Part shown: positions 1 to 8,389 of the stretch, one piece after another
Layout of the letters: the number at the start of each line of letters is the position of its first letter
How positions within the stretch are numbered: position 1 is the first letter of the stretch
DNA from: Desulfobulbaceae bacterium
GTDB lineage: Bacteria; Desulfobacterota; Desulfobulbia; Desulfobulbales; Desulfobulbaceae
DNA: 39,043 nt
Assembly: GCA_023544645.1 (NCBI GenBank)
Contig: JAMJFO010000031.1
Coordinates: forward strand, 1 to 39,043
Reading direction: 5' to 3'
Made by a program: the position numbers and the translations under genes
The notes under the pieces: model-generated
What the model was told of the DNA's origin: nothing
What the model saw: the letters and a program-made list of their open reading frames with translations, nothing else
The model's database searches: none

Positions 1-102
1 TGTTATGTAAAAAAATCCTTGCAAATCGTCACTCGTGTCATTTTGCAAGAGGCTCGGATGTTTGAATAGTGAGGCTTGGAGTAATGTCTTGAAATAAAAT
101 CA

Positions 103-140
103 ATTCCTGTCCAGTCGGACATGTCCGACTGGACAGGAAT
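103..140. terminator. Perfect 38-bp palindrome downstream of small ORF
   Basis: The sequence is a perfect palindrome with 19-bp arms that meet around ACATGT. It lies about 70 bp beyond the stop of the minus-strand gene ending at 212. In that direction it is followed by a T-rich stretch (GATTTTATTTC), so it could serve as a rho-independent terminator. It is also clearly related to a second element at 18015-18049, which lacks a T tract. A protein-binding site or dispersed palindromic repeat is therefore equally possible. Confidence 0.55.
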
Positions 141-211
141 ACAAGATGTTTAAATGAAAATTACAGTATAATTTGGTGGAAGCTGATAAATACCGTTTAC
201 CGGTTTCCGGT

Positions 212-466
212 CTAGAATTGCTCACCCTCGATATTTTTCTTGAGCTGTGCAATCTCCAGGCCGAGTGATACACACTGTTTTCCTTCCATGCACTGATCGG
301 CGTCAGGTATCTCCAGATGATGCTTGAGTTCGTGTTTATCTTTTTTGAGATCAACTACCCAGGCATTTTTAGCCTCATCAAAGGCAACTTCCACATTAAT
401 GCCGCACTCTCCGATTTCAGGATAGAGTTCAATGATTTTGTTACATAATTCCTTTTTGTCATGCAT
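212..466 (-). CDS. Small conserved-looking cysteine-containing protein, unknown function
   Basis: I do not recognise this 84-residue protein. It is soluble, with no signal peptide or membrane segment. It begins with a short helical stretch (MHDKKELCNKIIELYPEIGE), passes through a charged lysine/histidine-rich middle (about residues 40-50) and has four cysteines, two of them close together in DADQCMEGKQC near residue 60. The start at 466 is supported by a GAAGGGA ribosome-binding site about 8 bases upstream. The protein reads as a compact alpha/beta fold with plausible hydrophobic spacing, so it is probably a real gene. It stands alone, divergent from the next gene. Confidence 0.65.
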   Translation of the reverse strand: MHDKKELCNKIIELYPEIGECGINVEVAFDEAKNAWVVDLKKDKHELKHHLEIPDADQCMEGKQCVSLGLEIAQLKKNIEGEQF

Positions 467-537
467 AATTTCATTCCCTTCCAGTGATTATTGAATGTAC
501 GTTGCTGTAACTGTTCTTATAGTAAATCTATCAAGAA

Positions 538-577
538 TTATACCATTTCTCAGTCCTGTTGTTGAATAATGGTATAA
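538..577. promoter_or_regulatory. 10-bp inverted repeat, possible enhancer (UAS) site
   Basis: TTATACCATT (538-547) and AATGGTATAA (568-577) are perfect inverted arms separated by 20 bases. The repeat lies roughly 95-130 bp upstream of the sigma-54-type promoter at 668-684. That is the usual distance for a binding site of a bacterial enhancer-binding protein. The link to the promoter is inference. The site could equally regulate the divergent gene starting at 466. Confidence 0.4.
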
Positions 578-667
578 ATATGATCATCATTTCCCATATA
601 TTTTCCTTTTTTTTACTCGAAATCCGCCCGCTCCGGTTTGTGCTGGCTCATTGCGGGATTCGTCATT

Positions 668-684
668 CGGGCACGCTAATTGCA
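668..684 (+). promoter_or_regulatory. Sigma-54-type -24/-12 promoter
   Basis: GGGCACG followed by CTAA and TTGCA matches the sigma-54 consensus (TGGCACG-N4-TTGCW) with one mismatch. The invariant GG (670-671) and GC (682-683) are exactly ten bases apart. The predicted transcription start is near 695, about 86 bases before the ATG at 781. The only gene it can drive is the 99-residue protein at 781-1080. Confidence 0.65.
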
Positions 685-698
685 AAATTTTGATCCAC

Positions 699-728
699 AA
701 GAACGCTTAGAGCCTAAGGTGCGTTCTT
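699..728 (+). other. Leader hairpin at the predicted 5' end of the 781-1080 transcript
   Basis: AAGAACG (699-705) pairs with CGTTCTT (722-728), and the inner CTTAG (706-710) pairs with CTAAG (714-718) around the loop AGC, leaving a three-base GTG bulge. It begins only about four bases after the start predicted from the sigma-54 promoter. A 5'-terminal stem is a common mRNA-stabilising arrangement. An alternative is a terminator for readthrough from the left. Confidence 0.45.
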
Positions 729-780
729 TACTCATAGTATTTCGTGATTCAATTCAAATGATTAGCACACAGGAGGAAAC

Positions 781-1080
781 ATGGAGCAGCAAAAAAAAAT
801 GGAAGAAAGCTTTCTCAGGGCCCATCGGGAATTTGTCACCAACCTGACTCGTTCACTTGAACTTCTCGAAAAAGACATTGGCGAAGTTGTTGATATGGAA
901 CAAGTCTGTACAGATGAATGGTGTAAGGCGACCGAGAGTGTCCTGGATGACCTGGCCAAGTTGATCTATTCAATCAGTGAGCCGAGGTGGCTCGGCAAGG
1001 AAGACTCCAAAAAAATCAAAAAACTCCGGAACCGTGTTCATGACCTGTATAGTCAATATAAACAAGCCAAGGTCCGCTGA
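781..1080 (+). CDS. Small helical cytoplasmic protein, unknown function
   Basis: This 99-residue, highly charged protein is predicted to be almost wholly alpha-helical, with heptad-like stretches in its first 40 residues and last 25. It has two cysteines in the segment VCTDEWC (near residue 45). I do not recognise a family. The start is well supported: AGGAGG sits six bases before the ATG. It is preceded by a sigma-54-type promoter, a leader hairpin and a possible upstream activator site, so it is probably a regulated, conditionally expressed protein. It could be a small stress-type helical bundle, but nothing in the sequence fixes a function. Confidence 0.7.
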   Translation: MEQQKKMEESFLRAHREFVTNLTRSLELLEKDIGEVVDMEQVCTDEWCKATESVLDDLAKLIYSISEPRWLGKEDSKKIKKLRNRVHDLYSQYKQAKVR

Positions 1081-1243
1081 AATAATTTTTCCCGTGTTCC
1101 TGATCGAGATCCGATCGGCCATGGACATCAAACAAAGCTGATGGAACAATAATTCAACAAGTCATATCAGGCGGCGAGAGTCCATGCCGGGACTGAAAAC
1201 CTAGTTTCATTTCCGGCCTGATACAGAGGTAGAGGTCTGTGGA

Positions 1244-1741
1244 ATGAATATTTATGAATTTGCAATGCAGATGGAAGTCGATGGCGAACAGTATTACCGC
1301 AAGCTCGCAGGGGAGAGCAGCTCCGCCGGGCTGAAAAGGATTTTCCAGATGCTGGCCGATGAAGAGGTCAAGCATTACAAGATGATTGAATTGATGAGCC
1401 GGGTAACGGTTCCGCCGGAGCTTGCCAGGACCCCGCTCCTGGACAATGTTAAAAACATTTTTGTTGAAATGAAAGACACTGAGCCAAATCTGCATATTGA
1501 TGCAACAATGGAAACGCAGAGCTACCGCAAAGCTTTGAAAATTGAAGAGGAAAGCCGGGCATTTTACCTGGAACAGGCGGCCAAGGAAGATAATGGTGCG
1601 CAGCGGGCGATATTTTCGCAATTAGCGCGGGAAGAAGAAAAACACCAGCGGATCATGGAAAATATCGTTGAATTCGTCTCCAGGCCCGAACCAGGGAACT
1701 GGCTGGAAGATGCGGAGTGGCACCATCTCGATGAATACTAG
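1244..1741 (+). CDS. Rubrerythrin-like ferritin-family protein
   Basis: The 165-residue protein has the paired-helix pattern of the ferritin-like superfamily. The first half has EVDGEQYYRKLA (from residue 11) and DEEVKHYKMIE (39-49), the second has KIEEESRAFYLEQA and REEEKHQRIMENI. These supply the Glu and ExxH-type ligands expected for a di-iron site. It lacks the C-terminal rubredoxin CxxC domain of classical rubrerythrin, so it is the short, rubredoxin-free type. Such proteins act in peroxide reduction or iron handling in anaerobes. The start follows an AGAGGTAGAGG purine stretch. The neighbours are unrelated small genes, and it ends just before a cluster of hairpins shared with the convergent gltB. 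Confidence 0.85.
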   Translation: MNIYEFAMQMEVDGEQYYRKLAGESSSAGLKRIFQMLADEEVKHYKMIELMSRVTVPPELARTPLLDNVKNIFVEMKDTEPNLHIDATMETQSYRKALKIEEESRAFYLEQAAKEDNGAQRAIFSQLAREEEKHQRIMENIVEFVSRPEPGNWLEDAEWHHLDEY

Positions 1742-1776
1742 GCAGAAAGGCCGGCATCCCCATCGCGATTGCCGGT

Positions 1777-1824
1777 CTGCCCGCTACCTGATGTAGAGCG
1801 GGCAGGTCCCTTTCGCAGACCTGC
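1777..1824. terminator. Overlapping hairpins between convergent genes
   Basis: CTGCCCGCT (1777-1785) pairs with AGCGGGCAG (1797-1805). GCAGGTC (1802-1808) pairs with GACCTGC (1818-1824). The two stems share bases and are mutually exclusive. They lie between the converging 1244-1741 gene and gltB, where a bidirectional terminator is expected. No strong T tract follows either one. Confidence 0.5.
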
Positions 1825-1942
1825 GTTGCCCGGCAGCCCGCTATAAATGTTGGTAAAGGCGCAAGGAGTGGTTGCTCTGCCCGTGAGTGTTTATTTTTGT
1901 TCCTGTTCCATCTGTTGAAGTCTGTTCCTCCGGGCGTGAAAA

Positions 1943-4900
1943 TTACTCGGCAGAGACAGGCCGTAGAGATTGGGCTGTCAGCATAACAAACCGTTTGTCC
2001 GCCTCCCGGAGAAGATTTGTCACCGCCACTGCTTCATCCCGCTGCAGGGCGCCTTCGAGTTGCAGGATATAGTTTCCCAGTAACCGGTGGATATCGGCCA
2101 GCCCTTTTTTGGATATTTTCCTGATTCGCATCCGGGCACTCTCTGCCAGGCGCCTTTTTATTGCATCACGGTCAAACCCGAATTCAGGATAGAGGCACTG
2201 GTAGATCACGCCGCCGGTCATGCCGGCACAGATCCAGGGGCCGGGATCACCCAGGACCACGACTGTGCCGCCGGTCATATATTCAAAGGCAAAACCCTTG
2301 AGGTGAGCTCTACTGGCTATATTGCCCTGCCGGTCGTCCACCGGGGCAGTTATCCGGGCGCCGAACACAGCTTCTGCGCCGGACATGCGGATGCAGGCCC
2401 TGGAATCAGCCATGTTCTGAACAACAAACAGGCCGCCGATGGCGCCGTAGGCAAAGCTTTTTCCGGTCGATCCGTCCACCGGACTGCCGAGAAGATTACG
2501 GCCTTTGAGCACGGCAAGAGACCCGCCGGAGCTGCCCTTGACTGCGCCATCCTGTGATCCGCCCTCCACCACCCCGTTGAGCCCGTTGATGTTGAAGGCG
2601 AAAAGCCCGTTTCCCGGCACCGAGGCGGCAAAACGGGCAAAGGCCTGGTGGTCCGATCCGCTGCCGTATTTCCGGATCATGGCCCCTGCCAGATGCGTTC
2701 CCACAGCCCGGTCTGTGCTGCGTACCTGTTCTTCGGCAAAATGGACTATGTTTTCTCCATTGTCAAACCGGGTCATGCTCAGGCTGGAAAAGAGCTTGGT
2801 GAGATAGTCAAGGGGTTTGTGCATTACCCAGGGATGAAGCTGCCCCACGGGGTGTGGTGGAAGTGAGGGCGGCTCCAGGAGCTCCCGCACATCCAGTCTG
2901 TTGTTCATCCGGTTTTGGACCATCAGGTCTGCCCGCCCCACCAGGTCCTGCAGCCGTTTCTCCCCCATTTCCGCGAGCAGATGACGAATTTCATCGCCGA
3001 TGGCATTGAGCATCCTGGTCAGGTTTTTCACTTCAATCTCAAGATCCCGGGCGCGAAATCCTTTGACGCCCCTGGCTTCGGCCTCGATACTGGTGCCGAG
3101 CTGGGTTGATATGCCGCGGGGGCAGCGGTCCAGATGACAGCGCCGGCAGCTGATGCAGCCGATGCCCATGAGCGCCGCGGTGCCGAGGCCAACGCGATTG
3201 GCCCCCAGAAGGATCATTTTCAGTACATCCGCGCCGCTGCGTATGCCGCCGTCCGCCCAGATCTCGACCCCGTCGCGTAGGCCGGCCTCCCGCAGTCCGT
3301 TATGGGCGTGAAAGACGCCGATTTCCACCGGCAGTCCCACATGGCGCTTGGCGTGCTCCCGGGCCGCGCCGGTGCCGCCTTCAAAGCCGCTCAGGTTGAC
3401 GATGTCCGCCCCGGCCTTGGCAATGCCGACGGCAATGGTGCCCACTCCGCTGGTAACCGGGATCTTGACCGAGACGCGGGCGGCAGGGTTGGCGGTTTTC
3501 AGCTCGGTAATGATCTGGGCCAGGTCTTCAATGGAATAAATGTCGTGATGATTGGCAGGGGAAATCAGGGTCGTTCCTGTCTTGCAATGACGGGCGGCAG
3601 CGACCATGCGGGTGACCTTGCTGCCCGGCAGATGACCTCCTTCTCCAGGCTTGGCGCCCTGACCGATTTTGATTTCCAGGAAGTCGGCTGAGTTGAGAAA
3701 TTCCATGGAAACGCCGAAACGGCCGGAAGCAATCTGCTGGCTGCGGTTGGCGCGGTACTGGCCCAGCATATCGGGAATTTCCCCCCCCTCGCCGTTTATG
3801 CAGATGATATTTGCCGCCTTTGCCGCCCCGGCATAAGTTCGAAAAGAATTCTCCCCCTGGGAGCCGAACGACATGGCGGCAATCAGCAGCGGCATGGCGT
3901 GGTTCCCCAGTGAAATGTCCACGTCTTCCAGGCGGAGCTGCTTTTTCGGACTTTTATTTTTGAAGTCGAGAAGATGGCGGATGCCGGTGGGCATCTCGAT
4001 GGCTGTTTTCTCGAGTTCACGGCTCATGGTCAGGTAATCTGATTTACCCAGCGCCGCCTGACGCAGCACCTTGCCTACCTTGGGGTTTCTCGGGGGCTCC
4101 CGGTGTATTTTCTGTTCTTCTCCCCCTGTTGCCCGGGCATAGCGGTGACGACCCATTTCCTCCAGTTGGGTGAAGGTCAAACCTGACTTTTTTGCCGAGC
4201 AGAAACTGGTGGTTTGAAAAATATCCCCCAACTCCTGTGAAAGACCGATTGCGGAAAAAATCCTGCCGTAGCCGCCGAGTTCGTGAATGCCCATGGTTGA
4301 CATTACTTTTTCCATGCCTTTCTGCAATACCTCTATGGTATTGCTCATCACCTGCTGCCACGGATGATCTTCATCGGCAAAATCAGCCGCAACCTCCCAC
4401 AGGAGATAGGGGTTGAGGGCATCGGCGCCCAATCCCAGCAGAATCATGATGTCATGAAGATTGCGAATGGCGGCGGACCGGCTGATAATACTCACCTTCC
4501 GCCGCTGTTCGGTGGCCAGCAGGTATTCATTGAGCGAGGCAACGGCCAGGGCCGGATCGATGTAGACCCGGTTGTTGCGGAAGCTCTGCGAGTCATCCAG
4601 GACCAGAAGCGCAGCCTCCTGTGCAATTGCCTGTCCGGCTTCGCGATGCAGCCGCTGCAGCGCCCGGGGCAGCTTTTCATCCACCGCTGAGGTTGCGTCG
4701 AGGATGTGAATACGCGCAGGGTTCCTCCCTTGACCGGTAAAAAAATTGGCAACATCCTCTAAAAGCAGCGTACTGAATTCCTTTCCCAGGTCGCGCCACT
4801 CATTTTCTTCACCGGCCGAGAGAGCGTTTCCTCCTCCCAGCAGCAGCGGAGTGGTGATCTCGAGTCCCACCGGAATGCTGTTATCTCCGCCATTCAGACC

Positions 4901-6535
4901 AGGACGATTGCCGAGGGTGACGTGGGTGGAAAAATGTTCCCTCTCCCTTTCCCTGTCAATGGCCGGGTTGGTGACCACGGCCACGTTTTCTTTGAAGTAG
5001 TCGGCAATGTTGGGCAGCGATTCCGGCACGAATGCGGCGAGGGGGCCGGTATGGCCCATGGAGCCGATTACCTCACGCCCGCTCCGGGCCACTTTTTCCC
5101 GGATCATCAGGTCATACTGCTGCCAGCCAAAGGCCCCGAGCAGTTCAGTATTGCGGCTCAAACCGGCTGAAGAGCCCTTCCTGTTGTCCACAGTTTGACA
5201 ATGCCATGGCAGGTCTTTCTTTTTTGCTGATGCTGTTGCGGCTATCCCGGCCGCCCTTTGCGCGGAAGTGTGGAAGCCATATTCATCTTTTTCGCGGCCA
5301 AGCCGCGCCTCCAGCAACTTCTGCAGGCGCAGCTGGACAGCGCTGTAGTCAAGTACTTCGGCACTGCGGCCGCTGCCGCTGAGGATCACTGTTTTCTCTC
5401 CCGGCGCGAGGGGGCGTGGATCGCCGATGGTCCTTTTCAGATCGACCACACCTTTCTCCGAGGAAAGCACGTAGTCATAATCGCTTTCCACAAACCACAG
5501 GGGCCTCAATCCCAGGGCATCGACACTGCCCAGACACTGGTCGCCGAAGCGGGCGATAATGGCTGCCGGCCCCTGGGCGCTGCTGGGAAAAAACCAACGA
5601 TAGAATGTATATACTTTTTGCAGGTCAGGGGTGTAGTTCCGCACTTCGCTGTGGATGGCGGGAAAGACCATCTCCATGGCTTCAATTATGTCCAGCCCGT
5701 GGAGATGAATGAGGCCTTCAATGGTCCGGTTCAGACTCTGGGAATCACTGGCCCCGGGGACCGGGTGGATGCCCAGTGCCCTGCCGCAGGCCCGCAGGCG
5801 GTCAACAGTATTTATTTCTCCGTTATGGCCGAGAAGGGAAAAAGGCTGGGAAAGGGTGACCGAAGGCAGGGTATTGGTCGAATACCTGCTGTGTCCCAGG
5901 CACATGACTGAGCGCATGTTTTCATCAAGCAGTTCAGGGTAGACACGGGGCAGCATGTCCGGCGTTCCCTGGAGTTTATATATTGCTGAATCCATATCCA
6001 GGGAGGCGATATGTATTTCCGGCAGCTTCTGTTCAATCTCCAGCTGCAGGTGAAAGAGTTTGCGGGAAGCCGCCGGATGATCATTTTCGGAAACCATTCC
6101 GGCTATCTGCCAGAACAGGGGGGCGTCAGCCCTGGCACGGGGGCCGAGTTCGTTCTCGTTCATGCCGTCATGCACTTCGCACAGCAATTCGACATCCTGC
6201 TCCGCGAATATGGCTTTAATCCGGGTGATTATTGACCTCGACTGCGATCTGATTGCCAGGGGCAGCATAAAATGGCCGACAAAAAAGCTTTTGCTCTCGG
6301 CAAGGTGGGGACTCAGGTTCATTGCCGAAAGGCGCCGGGACCATATTGCGCGGGGGATATCGGCGGCAATGCCGCAGCCGTCACCCTCTCCGTGGATGTC
6401 TCCGGAACGGTGCCCCATTTTCTGGAGGGCATCGATGGTTCCGGTTATTTTGGCGTGGGTTCTGCGGCCGCGTTTGTCCACCATGGCCACAATCGCGCAG
6501 CCGTCTCTTTCTTCAACAAAGCTTTTTTTTCTCAT
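1943..6535 (-). CDS. gltB: Glutamate synthase large subunit
   Basis: At 1530 residues this is a full-length glutamate synthase large subunit, which moves the glutamine amide nitrogen onto 2-oxoglutarate. Cys13 (ERDGCAIVA) fits the amidotransferase class II nucleophile and is exposed after removal of a 12-residue propeptide. The FMN/3Fe-4S synthase domain carries Cys1127, Cys1133 and Cys1138 in the expected C-x5-C-x4-C spacing, followed by PRGISTQ. The GXGXG beta-helix domain fills the C-terminus. The N-terminal HRSG...GEGDGCG segment resembles the variant often annotated as 'glutamate synthase-related'. No Shine-Dalgarno sequence precedes the ATG, and an AT-rich leader is seen instead. The small subunit gltD is not in the window, so electrons must come from a partner encoded elsewhere. 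Confidence 0.95.
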   Translation of the reverse strand: MRKKSFVEERDGCAIVAMVDKRGRRTHAKITGTIDALQKMGHRSGDIHGEGDGCGIAADIPRAIWSRRLSAMNLSPHLAESKSFFVGHFMLPLAIRSQSRSIITRIKAIFAEQDVELLCEVHDGMNENELGPRARADAPLFWQIAGMVSENDHPAASRKLFHLQLEIEQKLPEIHIASLDMDSAIYKLQGTPDMLPRVYPELLDENMRSVMCLGHSRYSTNTLPSVTLSQPFSLLGHNGEINTVDRLRACGRALGIHPVPGASDSQSLNRTIEGLIHLHGLDIIEAMEMVFPAIHSEVRNYTPDLQKVYTFYRWFFPSSAQGPAAIIARFGDQCLGSVDALGLRPLWFVESDYDYVLSSEKGVVDLKRTIGDPRPLAPGEKTVILSGSGRSAEVLDYSAVQLRLQKLLEARLGREKDEYGFHTSAQRAAGIAATASAKKKDLPWHCQTVDNRKGSSAGLSRNTELLGAFGWQQYDLMIREKVARSGREVIGSMGHTGPLAAFVPESLPNIADYFKENVAVVTNPAIDREREREHFSTHVTLGNRPGLNGGDNSIPVGLEITTPLLLGGGNALSAGEENEWRDLGKEFSTLLLEDVANFFTGQGRNPARIHILDATSAVDEKLPRALQRLHREAGQAIAQEAALLVLDDSQSFRNNRVYIDPALAVASLNEYLLATEQRRKVSIISRSAAIRNLHDIMILLGLGADALNPYLLWEVAADFADEDHPWQQVMSNTIEVLQKGMEKVMSTMGIHELGGYGRIFSAIGLSQELGDIFQTTSFCSAKKSGLTFTQLEEMGRHRYARATGGEEQKIHREPPRNPKVGKVLRQAALGKSDYLTMSRELEKTAIEMPTGIRHLLDFKNKSPKKQLRLEDVDISLGNHAMPLLIAAMSFGSQGENSFRTYAGAAKAANIICINGEGGEIPDMLGQYRANRSQQIASGRFGVSMEFLNSADFLEIKIGQGAKPGEGGHLPGSKVTRMVAAARHCKTGTTLISPANHHDIYSIEDLAQIITELKTANPAARVSVKIPVTSGVGTIAVGIAKAGADIVNLSGFEGGTGAAREHAKRHVGLPVEIGVFHAHNGLREAGLRDGVEIWADGGIRSGADVLKMILLGANRVGLGTAALMGIGCISCRRCHLDRCPRGISTQLGTSIEAEARGVKGFRARDLEIEVKNLTRMLNAIGDEIRHLLAEMGEKRLQDLVGRADLMVQNRMNNRLDVRELLEPPSLPPHPVGQLHPWVMHKPLDYLTKLFSSLSMTRFDNGENIVHFAEEQVRSTDRAVGTHLAGAMIRKYGSGSDHQAFARFAASVPGNGLFAFNINGLNGVVEGGSQDGAVKGSSGGSLAVLKGRNLLGSPVDGSTGKSFAYGAIGGLFVVQNMADSRACIRMSGAEAVFGARITAPVDDRQGNIASRAHLKGFAFEYMTGGTVVVLGDPGPWICAGMTGGVIYQCLYPEFGFDRDAIKRRLAESARMRIRKISKKGLADIHRLLGNYILQLEGALQRDEAVAVTNLLREADKRFVMLTAQSLRPVSAE

Positions 6536-7173
6536 GGCAATAAATAGTGAATAATATGTCTGTCTGCCGGGTCAGTAGGGGTGATGACTCGACACCTCCT
6601 TTTTCCTCTTAGCCGGGACTTCATCAGGGAATACCCGTCCAAGCACACCAGCATAATGGATACCATGGGTAAAGAAACAGTTTTTTTTCTATCCATAATT
6701 TTTCCGGACCAGCCGGAAAATGTTATGGCTGGTTACTCTTTAAGGAAAGACGATAAATTGTTCCTACCTTGTCATCTGAAATATAATTAAAGAACAGATG
6801 GTTATGGTCTTTATTTTCGATGCTTATAAATTTTTGTCCGGTTATCCCGGATAATTCCTGTGAATCAGGACAGGAAATGTAAATTGTCATTAAAAGCCGG
6901 AAAGAAAATTGATAATCCTGCATGAAAAAAAAGTATAACAGTTCTGATCCATTGCAGGAATGACTGTTCCATTGATAACAATGAGAAAAAAGAAAGGAAA
7001 ATCGGGTTGTTTCTCTATCTGCAATTTGGGCGGCAGATGAACAGGGAACGGTGGCCCGGGCCAGGACGCCCGGGGGTTCATGGTTGCGGCCGCATTCGTT
7101 TTCCCAAACATTTTGGACTGGGAAACGAATGCGGCCGCATACCGGAATTGAATAAACAGGATTCAGGCTTTAA
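6536..7173. other. Long intergenic region upstream of gltB with small inverted repeats
   Basis: I find no convincing gene in these 638 bases. The region holds an 8-bp stem, TTTTCCGG/CCGGAAAA (6700-6707 and 6713-6720), and a 7-bp inverted repeat, TTCCTGT/ACAGGAA (6855-6861 and 6870-6876). The second resembles the half-motifs of the palindromes at 103-140 and 18015-18049. The gltB promoter should lie here on the minus strand, but I could not define it. The right end carries the large hairpin at 7085-7139. Confidence 0.5.
7085..7139. terminator. Very strong 20-bp hairpin downstream of the 7174-7476 gene
   Basis: TGCGGCCGCATTCGTTTTCCC (7085-7105) pairs with the complementary arm at 7120-7139. 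Only one extra T is unpaired, and the loop is 14 bases. It lies 35 bases beyond the minus-strand stop at 7174, the right place for a terminator or 3'-stabilising stem. No T tract follows, so a purely rho-independent role is uncertain. Confidence 0.6.
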
Positions 7174-7476
7174 CTAGCCTCCGAAATCGTAGTCGAATAG
7201 TACTTTTGATGTCTCCTTGTACCGGCTTTCGAGATCGTCAAGTTTAACGCGGATTTCTTTGTCCTCAGGGCTCCATTCAGTTGGACAGGATGTGCGCAGG
7301 CTGTCGAGACGGTCTTCAAGTTCGGTCATCAGGATGTGCAGGCCGTTGATGTCTTCATAAACTTTTTCCTTGGCGCCGGTAGGGGCACTGTCCATTTTCC
7401 GGATTACGTCATACAGTTTGGATTTCCACGAAGTAAGTTCCATTTCCATGTTGCGGCAATAGTCTTTGACTTCCAT
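7174..7476 (-). CDS. Small coiled-coil stress-type protein (sll1863-like)
   Basis: The protein is 100 residues, soluble and almost wholly helical. It shows a long heptad pattern from MEVKDYCRNMEMELTSWKSK through ELEDRLDSLR to LDDLESRYKE. This pattern, the size and the two-helix hairpin layout recall the family called sll1863 family stress response protein. I make that match from memory and hold it tentatively. The start at 7476 is chosen because AAAGGAGA lies just before it. A longer frame upstream (to 7551) has no ribosome-binding site. It stands alone with a strong hairpin after its stop. Confidence 0.7.
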   Translation of the reverse strand: MEVKDYCRNMEMELTSWKSKLYDVIRKMDSAPTGAKEKVYEDINGLHILMTELEDRLDSLRTSCPTEWSPEDKEIRVKLDDLESRYKETSKVLFDYDFGG

Positions 7477-7777
7477 AATATTCTCCTTTTGCATGTTTAA
7501 TATTCTCCGGTCAGGACGGTTTCTATTTCCTTCCGGCAACCGGAATTGCATAACTTCAGGGCGGCAGAAAAAACAGGCAATATCCCGCCGCCCTTTATTG
7601 TTTCATGCACTTCATAGGAGAGAAGCAAAAAATGTGCCACTGGAAATCGGTATCATTCGCATCAACATATCGAATCTGAAATGAGGTTTCAGGCAACCGG
7701 ATGCATCAACCTCCATGTCATTGCTTGTGCAGGGCAATCAATTTCTTCACTTATGGCGCAATATGCTATTTCGTCAA
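7477..7777. other. Intergenic region, no gene seen
   Basis: About 300 bases lie between two minus-strand small genes. A short plus-strand reading frame at 7466-7684 has no ribosome-binding site and mostly overlaps likely promoter sequence. I see no strong hairpin, promoter match or repeat here. Confidence 0.4.
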
Positions 7778-8077
7778 TCAGCGGACGATATGTCGGGAAG
7801 TCGGGGCGGAATGTGCTGTGAAATCGTCTTGGTGATTTACGTTGTCTGCTGGCAGATATTCTCCTTGGTCCTTTTCGGTAAGCTGCATACGACGCATTTG
7901 CTCCCGGAGCACATTTTCCTGTTGATGCATATAACTGATCAGAGGGATTAATTCTTCAAAGAGGTCCATCCGTTTTGCCTTCTTGTTGCCAAATTCCACT
8001 TTGACATTATGATAAATGGACTTTTCTTCATTCTGATGAATCTGGTCTGTATCAGCGGGGGTATTTCTATCAATCAT
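7778..8077 (-). CDS. Hypothetical 99-residue hydrophilic protein
   Basis: I do not recognise this protein. It is hydrophilic with a central amphipathic helical stretch of about 35 residues (MDLFEELIPLISYMHQQENVL and onward) and likely disordered ends rich in Asp, His and Gln. There is no signal peptide or membrane segment. The start at 8077 has a good ribosome-binding site (AAGGAGA, seven bases upstream). It is downstream of the cytochrome gene on the same strand, with 312 bases between them, so it probably has its own promoter. Confidence 0.6.
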   Translation of the reverse strand: MIDRNTPADTDQIHQNEEKSIYHNVKVEFGNKKAKRMDLFEELIPLISYMHQQENVLREQMRRMQLTEKDQGEYLPADNVNHQDDFTAHSAPTSRHIVR

Positions 8078-8389
8078 GCCGAAATCTCCTTTTTTCGTTA
8101 AAGGGGAGGTTCCGATCCTTGCAGTTGGATTGGGTCTTGAGGATCGATTAATCGTTAATGTTTGTTCAGCATCTCATATGATATGCCTTTGAGATGTTCC
8201 CGACGAATAGCAAGCCTGTTTTCTTTTCTTTTGCCGGCCGGGGGATCAGCAAAAAACAGCTTCTTTGCATTTCATCTATGCCTGGGCGACAGAGGGATCC
8301 GGGACTTCCGGCTGCTTCATCGGAACCGGAACAAAACAGGCGGCTCTACCGCTGTGTCAACAGGATTTCTGTCTATCGGATCAGTCGCA
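8078..8389. other. Intergenic region, no gene seen
   Basis: These 312 bases separate the cytochrome stop from the next minus-strand start. A long plus-strand frame begins here (8162-9019), but most of it is antisense to the cytochrome gene and has no ribosome-binding site. A pyrimidine-rich run near 8220-8232 is the only notable feature. Confidence 0.4.

Noticed and set aside
6723-6923. A 66-residue minus-strand frame in the gltB upstream region
   Set aside because: No ribosome-binding site precedes it and it contains an inverted repeat. It is more likely non-coding.
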